Assembly (NCBI RefSeq): GCF_015831345.1
Contig: NZ_JADWYS010000001.1
Span: forward strand, 1,932,118-1,996,117
Length of the DNA stretch: 64,000 bases
Direction: 5' to 3'
Origin: Caenimonas aquaedulcis
Lineage (GTDB): Bacteria; Pseudomonadota; Gammaproteobacteria; Burkholderiales; Burkholderiaceae_C
Shown: piece by piece, positions 56,836 through 64,000 of the stretch
Layout of the letters: each line of letters starts with the position of its first letter
Position numbering within the stretch: the stretch's first letter is position 1
The notes under the pieces: model-generated
Database searches by the model: none
What the model saw: the letters and a program-made list of their open reading frames with translations, nothing else
What the model was told of the DNA's origin: nothing
Translations under genes and position numbers: made by a program

Positions 56836-56862
56836 AAAAAAGCGCGGCAGCGCCGCGCTTTT
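56836..56862 (-). terminator. Intrinsic terminator of the BMP importer operon
   Basis: AAAAGCGCGGC-AGC-GCCGCGCTTTT: an 11-bp stem, flanked by A- and T-runs, 20 bases after the BMP receptor stop and 28 bases before the small gene starts. Confidence 0.88.
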
Positions 56863-56881
56863 CGGGGAAGGAGCAATTGGC

Positions 56882-58066
56882 TTACTTCTTGTCGCCGCCG
56901 GGGACCTTGCCTTCCACGCCCTTGACATAGAAGTTGATGCCGCCGAGCTGCGCATCGCTGCCGGTCCATTCCTTGCCTTCGGCGTCCTTGATGGGCTTGC
57001 CGTCCTGGCCCATGATGGGGCCCTTCCAGATCGAGAAGCTGCCGTCCTTCAGGCCGGCGCGCACTTCGTCGACCTTCTTCTTGGCGTCTTCCGGCACGTC
57101 GGCGGCGATGGACACCATGTCGATCGCGCCTTCCTTCACGCCCCACCAGGTCTTCTCGGCGGAGGTGGCCCACTTGCCTTCCAGCGCGTCGCGCGTGGCC
57201 TTGATGTAGTACGGCGCCCAGTTGATCGCCGCGGAGCCCAGGTGCGCCTTCGGGCCGTAGGCCGTCATGTCGCTGTCCCAGCCGAAGGCGCGCTTGCCCA
57301 TCTTCTCCGCCGTCTGCAGCACGGCCGACGAGTCGGTGTTCTGCATCAGCACGTCGGCGCCGCCGTTGATGAGGGACGTCGCGGCCTCGGTTTCCTTGGG
57401 CGGGCTGAACCACTCGTTCACCCACACCACCTTGACCTTCACCTTCGGGTTCATCGACTGCGCGCCGAGCGTGAAGCTGTTGATGTTGCGGATCACTTCC
57501 GGGATCGGGATCGAGCCGACCACGCCCAGCGTGTTCGTCTTGGTCATCTTGCCCGCGATCACGCCCGCCATGTACGCGCCTTCGTACGTGCGGCTATCGT
57601 AGGCGCGCATGTTCGGGGCGTTCTTGTAGCCGGTAGCATGCTCGAACTTCACGTCCTTGCTGTCGGCGGCGACCTTGAGCATCGGCTCCATGTAGCCGAA
57701 GGTCGTGCCGAAGATCAGCTTGTTGCCCTGGGACACCATGTCGCGCAGCACGCGCTCGGCGTCGGCCGATTCCGGCACCTTCTCGACGAAGCTCGTGACG
57801 ATCTTGTCGCCGAATTCCTTCTCGATCGCCTTGCGGCCGTTGTCGTGCGCGAAGGTCCAGCCGCCGTCGCCCACCGGGCCGACGTAGGCGAAGGCGATCT
57901 TCAGGGGTTCGGGCTTGGGCGCGGGGGCCGCGGCGGAGGCCACGGGGGCTGGCGCGGCGGGCGCGGGCGCCGGTGCCTCTGTCTTGCTGCATCCTGCAAG
58001 CGCCGCAGCCGCCATCGCGGTCAGCGCGGCAAGCTTCAGCATCGATCGCTTCTTCGAGTCAATCAT
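56882..58066 (-). CDS. BMP-family lipoprotein receptor (purine/nucleoside type)
   Basis: 394 residues. Lipobox at Cys26 (LAGC), Ala/Pro linker, and PnrA/BmpA-type receptor body (KIAFAYVGPVGDGGW, FGTTFGYMEPMLK, GSIPIPEVIRNINSF). Last gene of the operon with ATPase and two permeases, so it is the dedicated receptor. It shares clear similarity with the orphan receptor at 45009 but has the lipid anchor that one lacks. Confidence 0.93.
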   Translation of the reverse strand: MIDSKKRSMLKLAALTAMAAAALAGCSKTEAPAPAPAAPAPVASAAAPAPKPEPLKIAFAYVGPVGDGGWTFAHDNGRKAIEKEFGDKIVTSFVEKVPESADAERVLRDMVSQGNKLIFGTTFGYMEPMLKVAADSKDVKFEHATGYKNAPNMRAYDSRTYEGAYMAGVIAGKMTKTNTLGVVGSIPIPEVIRNINSFTLGAQSMNPKVKVKVVWVNEWFSPPKETEAATSLINGGADVLMQNTDSSAVLQTAEKMGKRAFGWDSDMTAYGPKAHLGSAAINWAPYYIKATRDALEGKWATSAEKTWWGVKEGAIDMVSIAADVPEDAKKKVDEVRAGLKDGSFSIWKGPIMGQDGKPIKDAEGKEWTGSDAQLGGINFYVKGVEGKVPGGDKK

Positions 58067-58105
58067 GGCCGGGGTCCTTCTCCATAGGTGTGACGAAAAC
58101 GGTGA

Positions 58106-59026
58106 TTATGAGCCGGGATAAAACGGCTTGCCCAGCGACGCCGGCATGTTGATGCGGATCCAGGCCGGGTTGCGCGAAATGAGGGCCAGCACCACGATGG
58201 TCGCCAGGTAGGGGAGCATCGTGAGGAACTGGCTGGGGATGTCCACGCCGATGCCCTGGAAGTGAAACTGCAACATGGTGACGCCGCCGAACAGGTAGGC
58301 CCCCAGCAAGACCCGGGCCGGGCGCCAGGTGGCGAAGGTGGTGAGCGCCAGCGCGATCCAGCCCTTGCCCGCCACCATGCCCTCCACCCAGAGCGGCGTG
58401 TACACGACGGAGATGTAGGCCCCCGCCAGGCCGCACAGCGCGCCGCCTGCGACGACGGCGGCCAGGCGGATGCGGCGCACCGGGTAGCCCAGGGCATGCG
58501 CGGATTCGGGCGACTCGCCCACCGACCGCAACACCAATCCGGTGCGGGAGCGGTACAGGAACCAGATCAGCCACGCCACGAGCGCCATGGTGAGGTACAC
58601 CATCGGGTGCTGGCGGAAGAGCGCGGGGCCGAGCAGCGGGATGTCGCCCAGGAGGGGAATCGAGAAGTGCGGCCGCTCCGGCAACTTCTCCTGCACGTAC
58701 TTGATGCCCGCGAAGGCGGAAAAGCCCGCGCCGAACAGGCTGAGCGCGAGGCCGGTCGCGTACTGGTTGGTATTGAGCCAGATCACGAGCAGGCCGAAGA
58801 GGAAGGCGAGCACCGCGCCCGCGCCCATGCCGGCGGCGAAGCCGATCCAGTCGTTGCCGGTATGCACCACGGTCGCGAACCCGGCGACGGCGGCGCACAG
58901 CATCATGCCTTCGGCGCCCAGGTTGACGATGCCGGCCTTCTCGTTGATCAGGAGGCCCAACGCCGCGATGGCGAGCACCGTGCCCGCATTGAGCGTTGCC
59001 GCGAACAGCAGTGCGTAGGATTCCAT
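58106..59026 (-). CDS. BMP-importer permease 2 (BmpD/YufQ type)
   Basis: 306 residues, about nine membrane spans, with the motif GIVNLGAEGMMLCAAVAGF characteristic of this permease family. It shares one base with the previous permease gene. Forms a heterodimer with permease 1. Confidence 0.9.
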   Translation of the reverse strand: MESYALLFAATLNAGTVLAIAALGLLINEKAGIVNLGAEGMMLCAAVAGFATVVHTGNDWIGFAAGMGAGAVLAFLFGLLVIWLNTNQYATGLALSLFGAGFSAFAGIKYVQEKLPERPHFSIPLLGDIPLLGPALFRQHPMVYLTMALVAWLIWFLYRSRTGLVLRSVGESPESAHALGYPVRRIRLAAVVAGGALCGLAGAYISVVYTPLWVEGMVAGKGWIALALTTFATWRPARVLLGAYLFGGVTMLQFHFQGIGVDIPSQFLTMLPYLATIVVLALISRNPAWIRINMPASLGKPFYPGS

Positions 59027-60105
59027 CAGGCCGATTCCTTCAGCGCGGGCCGCGCCGCGAAGCGCAGGCGGTAGGCCATGAGGGTGTCACAGGCCAGCAG
59101 CGTGAACAGCAGCAGGCCCTGGAACACGCCGGTCAGCGACTTGGGCAGCCCCAGGCGGGACTGCGCGAGCTCGCCGCCGATGTAGAACATGCTCATGAGC
59201 ACCGCAGAGAACACCATCCCCACCGGGTGCAGCCGCCCGACGAAGGCGACGATGATGGCCGCGAAACCGTAGCCCGCCGGCACGTACGGCGTGAGCTGGC
59301 CGATCGGCCCCGCGACCTCGAGCGCGCCCGCGAGCCCCGCCGCGCCGCCGGAGGTGAGCAGCGCGATCCACAGTGCCTTGCGCGAGGAAAAGCCGGCATA
59401 GCGCGCGGCGGCGGGCGCGAGCCCGCCGACCTGCTGCGCGAACCCCGCGCGCGTGCGGAACAGGAACACCCAGAGCGCCGCCACGCCCGCCAGCGCGATG
59501 AGCAGGCCGATGCTCACGCGCGACCCCTGCATCAGGCGCGGAATCTGCGTGATCGCGTCGAAATTCTTGGTCTGCGGGAAGTTGTAGCCCGCAGGGTCCT
59601 TCCAGGGCCCGTAGACCAGGTAGCTGAGGACCATGTCCGCGACGTACACCAGCATCAGGCTCACGAGGATCTCGTTCGCGTTGAACCGGTCGCGCAGCAG
59701 CGCCACGAATCCGGCCCAGGCCATGCCCCCGAGGATGCCCGCCAGCACGATCGCCATCACGATCCAGCGGCCGGTGTCCTTGCCCGCGAGCAGCGCCACG
59801 CCACCGGCGGCCACCGCGCCGATGATGAACTGGCCCTCCGCCCCGATGTTCCATACGTTGGAGCGGAAGCACACCGCCAGGCCCAGGGCGATGACGAGCA
59901 GCGGCGTGGCCTTGACCGTCAACTCGCCCAGCGCGTACGGCGACTTGATCGGCTCCCAGAAAAACACCTGGAGTCCCTTCACCGGGTCCTTGCCGAGCGC
60001 GACGAAGAGGATCACGCCGATGACCACGGTGATCAGCAGCGCGAGGATCGGCGAGGCCACGCTCCAGAATTTCGAGGCCTGCGGCCGGGGCTCAAGCTTG
60101 AGCAT
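59026..60105 (-). CDS. BMP-importer permease 1 (BmpC/YufP type)
   Basis: 359 residues from ATG 60105; a GTG at 60114 would add three residues. About ten spans; the motif WNIGAEGQFIIGAVAAGG is conserved. The start lies within the last bases of the ATPase gene, indicating coupled translation. Confidence 0.9.
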   Translation of the reverse strand: MLKLEPRPQASKFWSVASPILALLITVVIGVILFVALGKDPVKGLQVFFWEPIKSPYALGELTVKATPLLVIALGLAVCFRSNVWNIGAEGQFIIGAVAAGGVALLAGKDTGRWIVMAIVLAGILGGMAWAGFVALLRDRFNANEILVSLMLVYVADMVLSYLVYGPWKDPAGYNFPQTKNFDAITQIPRLMQGSRVSIGLLIALAGVAALWVFLFRTRAGFAQQVGGLAPAAARYAGFSSRKALWIALLTSGGAAGLAGALEVAGPIGQLTPYVPAGYGFAAIIVAFVGRLHPVGMVFSAVLMSMFYIGGELAQSRLGLPKSLTGVFQGLLLFTLLACDTLMAYRLRFAARPALKESA

Positions 60106-61615
60106 GCATGTCACCCTGTCCCGACGTCCACAAACCGCTCATCCACTCGCCCACTTGCGGCACCGTCGCCTGCGCGCGGGCGATGGACGGCGAGAGCCGC
60201 CCCTTCGCGATCACATGCAGGCGGTCGCACACTTCGAACAGCTCGTCGAGCTCTTCGCTCACCACGAGCACCGCGCAGCCGGCATCGCGCAGGGCGAGGA
60301 TGGCGCCGCGGATCTGCGCCGCCGCGCCGACGTCCACGCCCCAGGTGGGCTGCGAGACGATGAGGAGCTTCGGGTTCGCGTCGATCTCGCGGCCCACGAT
60401 GAACTTCTGCAGGTTGCCGCCGGACAGCGACTTCGCCGCCGCGTCGGGCCCGCCGGCCTTCACGTTGAAGCGGGCGATGATGTCCTTCGCCTGCTGCTGC
60501 AGGGTCTTCACGCGGATCCATCCGCCCCGGCCGATCGCGTCGTCGCGCGTGAGCAGCAGGTTGTGCGCGAGCCCGAGCGTGGGCACCGCGCCGCGGCCCA
60601 GCCGCTCCTCCGGCACGAAGTGCACGCCCAGCGCGCGGCGCTGCGCCGGGCCGAGGCGCGCGGCATCGCGGCCGAACACCTGGATCATCGGCGCCTGCGC
60701 GCGCGTGTCCTCGCCCGAGAGCGCGTACAGCAACTCCTTCTGGCCGTTGCCCGACACGCCGGCGATGCCGACGACCTCGCCGGCGCGCACTTCGAGCGTG
60801 ACGCCGTCCAGGTCCACGCCGAACTGGTCACCCCGCGGCAGGCGCAGGTCGCGCACGGCCAGCACGACCTCGCCGGCCTGGCGCTCGTGGTGCTCGAGCT
60901 GCGGCGGCTCCGCGCCGATCATGAGCCGCGAGAGCGACGCGTTCGATTCGTCCTGCGGGTTGCACACGCCCGTCACCTGGCCGCCGCGCAGCACGGTGCA
61001 CGCGGTGCACAGCTCGCGGATTTCGTGCAGCTTGTGGCTGATGTAGAGGATGCTGCAGCCCTCGGAGGCCAGCTTGTTCAGCACCACGAAGAGCTTCTCC
61101 ACCGCCTGCGGGGTCAGCACGGAGGTGGGTTCGTCCAGGATCAGCAGCTTGGGGTTCGTGAGCAGGGCCCGGATGATCTCCACGCGCTGCATCTCGCCCA
61201 CCGAGAGCGTATGGACGGGCCGCTGCGGATCGATGTCGAGGCCGTACTCGCCCGCCTTGGCGGTGATGCTTTGCGTCACCTGCGCGAGCGTGAGGTGCTT
61301 GTCCAGTCCCAGCCACACGTTCTCCGCCACGGTGAGCGTGTCGAACAGGCTGAAATGCTGGAACACCATGCTGATGCCCAGCGCCCGCGCCTCCTGCGGG
61401 TTGCGCACGTGCACGGGCTCGCCGTTCCACAGCACGCTGCCCTCGTCGGGCTTGACGCTGCCGTAGATGATCTTCATGAGGGTGGACTTGCCCGCGCCGT
61501 TCTCGCCGAGGACGGCATGGATCTCCCCGGGCTGGACGGTGAGCGACACGTCGCTGTTGGCGACGACCGCCGGGTAGCGCTTGGTGATGTGGGCGAGCTG
61601 GAGCCGGGCGGTCAC
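60092..61615 (-). CDS. BMP-importer ATPase, duplicated-domain (YufO type)
   Basis: 507 residues with a GTG start at 61615. Two ABC domains: the first has Walker A GENGAGKSTLMKI and VGEMQRVEI; the second, degenerate, has LSGGNLQKFIVGREI. This is the RbsA-like layout used by nucleoside importers. First gene of the operon, divergent from xdhA with 111 bases between starts. Confidence 0.93.
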   Translation of the reverse strand: MTARLQLAHITKRYPAVVANSDVSLTVQPGEIHAVLGENGAGKSTLMKIIYGSVKPDEGSVLWNGEPVHVRNPQEARALGISMVFQHFSLFDTLTVAENVWLGLDKHLTLAQVTQSITAKAGEYGLDIDPQRPVHTLSVGEMQRVEIIRALLTNPKLLILDEPTSVLTPQAVEKLFVVLNKLASEGCSILYISHKLHEIRELCTACTVLRGGQVTGVCNPQDESNASLSRLMIGAEPPQLEHHERQAGEVVLAVRDLRLPRGDQFGVDLDGVTLEVRAGEVVGIAGVSGNGQKELLYALSGEDTRAQAPMIQVFGRDAARLGPAQRRALGVHFVPEERLGRGAVPTLGLAHNLLLTRDDAIGRGGWIRVKTLQQQAKDIIARFNVKAGGPDAAAKSLSGGNLQKFIVGREIDANPKLLIVSQPTWGVDVGAAAQIRGAILALRDAGCAVLVVSEELDELFEVCDRLHVIAKGRLSPSIARAQATVPQVGEWMSGLWTSGQGDMHAQA

Positions 61616-61726
61616 GGGCGTCGTCCTCCGGTGCGCATCGTGACCTGCGCACTCTCGCGGGAAGCTGCGAAGTGAAACATTCTCAGTACTGCCCGAAAGG
61701 CCTGACAACACCTAACATGCGTTGAT

Positions 61727-63181
61727 ATGGAATCCAAGACCCTCCGATTCATCCGCCGCGGCGAGCTGGTTGCGCTGGACAATGTACCACCCGCGCGCAC
61801 GCTGCTGGAAGTGCTGCGCGAGGATCTCGCGTGCACCGGCACCAAGGAAGGCTGCGGCGAGGGCGATTGCGGCGCCTGCACCGTGGTGCTGGGCGAGGTC
61901 GAGGGTGGCGCGCTGCGCTATCGCGCGATCAACAGCTGCATCCGCCTCGCGCATTCGGTGGACGGCATGGCGCTGTGGACGGTGGAAGACCTCGCGGCCG
62001 GCGACGGCACCCTGCACCCGGCGCAGGAGGCGATGGTGCGCTCCCACGGCTCCCAATGCGGCTTCTGCACCCCCGGCTTCGTCATGAGCCTGTTCGGGAT
62101 GTACCAGAACCACGTGTGCAAGGGCGAGGCCGTGACGCGGGAGCTCGCGCAGGAAGAACTCTCGGGCAACCTGTGCCGATGCACGGGCTACCGGCCCATC
62201 CTCGAGGCGGCGCAGGAGATGGCGAAGCTGCCCGCGGTGCGCGTGAACGAGAAGGCGCTGCGCGCGCAACTGGCCGCGCTGCGGCCCGCGCCGGACGCCG
62301 GCGGCTACATGCGGCCGGCATCGCTCGCCTCGCTGCTCGCATTGCGCGCCGCGCACCCCCAGGCGCAGGTCGTCGCCGGCTGCACCGACGCCGGCCTGTG
62401 GGTGACGAAGATGCACATGGAATTCGCGCAGGTGCTCGACGTGACCGCGGTGGAGGAATTGCGGCGCGTGGAACGCTTCGCGAACCACATCGCCATCGGC
62501 GCGGCGGTGACCCTGGAGGATGCCTACGGCGCCCTCGCCGCCGACCGCCCGCAACTCAAGACCTTCGCGAACCGCTTCGCCGGGTTGCCGGTGCGCAATT
62601 CCGGCACGCTGGGAGGCAACGTCGCGAACGGCTCGCCCATCGGCGACTCGATGCCGCTGCTCATCGCGCTGGGCTCGAGCATCGTGCTCATGAGCGCGCG
62701 CGGCCATCGCGAGATGCCGCTCGAAGACTTCTACACCGGCTATCGCAAGAACGTGCTCGCCCCCGATGAAGTGCTCGCGTGGATCAAGGTGCCGCTGCCG
62801 CGCCAGGACGAGTTCCTGCGCGCCTACAAGATCAGCAAGCGCTATGACGACGACATCTCCGCCGTGTGCCTCGTGGTGAACCTCGCGCTGCAGGACGGCG
62901 TGGTGGCGCAGGCCGGCATCGGCGCCGGCGGCGTGGCCGCGACGCCCGTACGCGCCGTGCAGGCCGAAGCCGCCCTGCGCGGCAAGCGCTGGACGGCCGA
63001 CGCGGCGCAAGCGGCCGCGGCATCGCTGCGCGCGCAGTTCCAGCCGATCAGCGACATGCGCGCCTCCGCCGCCTACCGCAGCGAAGTCCTGGGCAACCTG
63101 ATGCAGCGCTTCTGGCTGGAGAGCCAGGGCGTGCAGGGGATCAACCTGGAGTCCATCACGATCAGCGAGGTGTCTGCATGA
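61727..63181 (+). CDS. xdhA: Xanthine dehydrogenase small subunit (2Fe-2S and FAD)
   Basis: 484 residues. Two 2Fe-2S sites: EGCGEGDCGACTVV, then CGFCTPGF with NLCRCTGYRP. The FAD domain follows, with SGTLGGNVANGSPIGDSMP. Transfers electrons from the molybdenum subunit to NAD+. Its stop overlaps the xdhB start (ATGA). Divergent from the nucleoside importer, so uptake and oxidation probably share regulation. Confidence 0.95.
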   Translation: MESKTLRFIRRGELVALDNVPPARTLLEVLREDLACTGTKEGCGEGDCGACTVVLGEVEGGALRYRAINSCIRLAHSVDGMALWTVEDLAAGDGTLHPAQEAMVRSHGSQCGFCTPGFVMSLFGMYQNHVCKGEAVTRELAQEELSGNLCRCTGYRPILEAAQEMAKLPAVRVNEKALRAQLAALRPAPDAGGYMRPASLASLLALRAAHPQAQVVAGCTDAGLWVTKMHMEFAQVLDVTAVEELRRVERFANHIAIGAAVTLEDAYGALAADRPQLKTFANRFAGLPVRNSGTLGGNVANGSPIGDSMPLLIALGSSIVLMSARGHREMPLEDFYTGYRKNVLAPDEVLAWIKVPLPRQDEFLRAYKISKRYDDDISAVCLVVNLALQDGVVAQAGIGAGGVAATPVRAVQAEAALRGKRWTADAAQAAAASLRAQFQPISDMRASAAYRSEVLGNLMQRFWLESQGVQGINLESITISEVSA

Positions 63182-64000
63182 ACATGCGGGACAAGGAATT
63201 CAACGCGTCGACCGGCGGCGGGCCGGGCGGGCCGGCCGACGCGGGCGAGCGCAACCTCGCGCCCGGCACGGACTCGCCGCATGCCGAGGCGGACACGGGC
63301 CGCGCGATGGGCAGTTCGCGGCCGCACGAGAGCGCGAGGGCGCAGGTCGCCGGCAGCGCCCCCTATGTCGACGACATCCCGGAGGTCAAGGGCACACTGC
63401 ATGCGGCGCCGATTCTCTCCAGCGTCGCGCACGGCAAGCTGCGCGGCGTGGATGCGGCCGCGGCACTCGCCATGCCGGGCGTGCGCGGCGTTGTGCTCGC
63501 GGCGGACATCCCCGGCGACCCGATGCTGGCGACCTTCGTCGGCGACGAACCGATCTTCGCGCGCGACACCGTGCAGCATGTCGGCCAGGTGATCGGCCTC
63601 GTCGTCGCGGACACCGTGATGCAGGCGCGCCGCGCGGCCCGCAAGGTCCAGCCCGACATCTCGCCGCTCGCGCCGATCCTGTCGCCGCGCGACGCGCACG
63701 CCGCGAAGAGTTACGTGCTGCCGCCGGTGACGGTGCGGCGCGGCGACGCCGACGGCGCGTTGAAGCAGTCCGTCCACACCATGACGGGACACCTCGAAGT
63801 CGGCGGGCAGGAGCACTTCTACCTCGAAGGGCAGGTGGCGTACGCGCTGCCGCTGGAGCAGGACCAATGGTGGATCCACTCCAGCACCCAGCACCCCGGA
63901 GAGATCCAGCACTGGGTCGCGCATGCGCTCGGGCTGGAGAACAACGCGGTGACGGTGGAGTGCCGGCGAATGGGCGGCGGCTTCGGCGGCAAGGAGACGC
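63178..64000 (+). CDS. xdhB: Xanthine dehydrogenase large (molybdopterin) subunit, cut off by window end
   Basis: The first 274 residues are visible and the gene runs off the window; the family is about 770-800 residues. A Gly/Pro-rich N-terminal extension (about 45 residues) precedes PHESARAQVAGSAPYVDDIP, the usual start of the domain. The motif RRMGGGFGGKET (Moco-binding region) ends the visible part. The first ATG overlaps the xdhA stop. Confidence 0.93.
   Translation, partial: MNMRDKEFNASTGGGPGGPADAGERNLAPGTDSPHAEADTGRAMGSSRPHESARAQVAGSAPYVDDIPEVKGTLHAAPILSSVAHGKLRGVDAAAALAMPGVRGVVLAADIPGDPMLATFVGDEPIFARDTVQHVGQVIGLVVADTVMQARRAARKVQPDISPLAPILSPRDAHAAKSYVLPPVTVRRGDADGALKQSVHTMTGHLEVGGQEHFYLEGQVAYALPLEQDQWWIHSSTQHPGEIQHWVAHALGLENNAVTVECRRMGGGFGGKET

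Overview
The window is a 64 kb piece of a G+C-rich chromosome, about two-thirds G+C by eye. It is very compact: about 58 protein genes, many sharing 1-4 base start/stop overlaps, and almost no non-coding space. The gene families suggest a betaproteobacterium of the Burkholderiales, most likely Comamonadaceae (Ramlibacter/Variovorax-like). The pointers are ribF-ileS-lspA, lolCD beside a mutase-like gene and recJ, TctAB carriers, DUF3422, and BMP-type nucleoside uptake with xanthine dehydrogenase. That placement is inference from families and order. I see no rRNA, tRNA, transposase, prophage or CRISPR array.

Layout. 1-6.3 kb: ribF (5' cut off), ileS, lspA, a Na/Pi cotransporter and a single-domain response regulator. 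6.4-10.0 kb: NUDIX hydrolase, quinone oxidoreductase, DMT exporter and an atypical SDR. 10.0-13.8 kb: two exported CsgG/FlgT-like proteins and a transmembrane Ser/Thr kinase with a large periplasmic part. 13.8-22.8 kb: a DMT transporter, then a LacI-controlled locus with a CUT1 ABC importer, a type I sulfatase and its formylglycine-generating enzyme. 22.8-30.6 kb: DUF3422, TctAB, a GspE-like ATPase with a spermidine-synthase-like protein, MscS and TatD. 30.7-36.7 kb: an HtrA-like protease without PDZ, MoxR, DUF58, a 20-codon mini-ORF, a BatA-like VWA protein and an OGT-like glycosyltransferase. 36.7-41.3 kb: lolD, lolC/E, a mutase-like protein and recJ.

41.3-47.8 kb: two small unknown genes, a Pyr2C reductase/ornithine cyclodeaminase-like gene, dcd, guanine deaminase, an orphan BMP binding protein and adenosine deaminase, with two head-to-head structured repeats between the last two. 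48.0-51.1 kb: a subtilisin-like lipoprotein protease. 51.1-52.3 kb: a TMEM165-type manganese exporter behind a yybP-ykoY riboswitch, and a PXPV-repeat protein. 52.4-55.2 kb: an OmpR-type two-component system with PepSY and glycine-zipper genes. 55.2-64.0 kb: an MFS transporter, a small exported protein, a complete BMP-type purine/nucleoside ABC importer and, divergently, xdhA with the start of xdhB.

How parts fit. The purine genes (importer, orphan binding protein, guanine deaminase, adenosine deaminase, xanthine dehydrogenase) form a dispersed uptake and breakdown pathway. The sulfatase locus reads as import of an intact sulfate ester followed by cytoplasmic desulfation. The two-component system probably controls its own operon and the PXPV gene through a shared 34-base promoter motif. 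The signals I rate most worth follow-up are the paired hairpin elements at 46.2-46.7 kb, the LacI/ABC/sulfatase/FGE locus, the kinase-CsgG locus and the shared two-component box.
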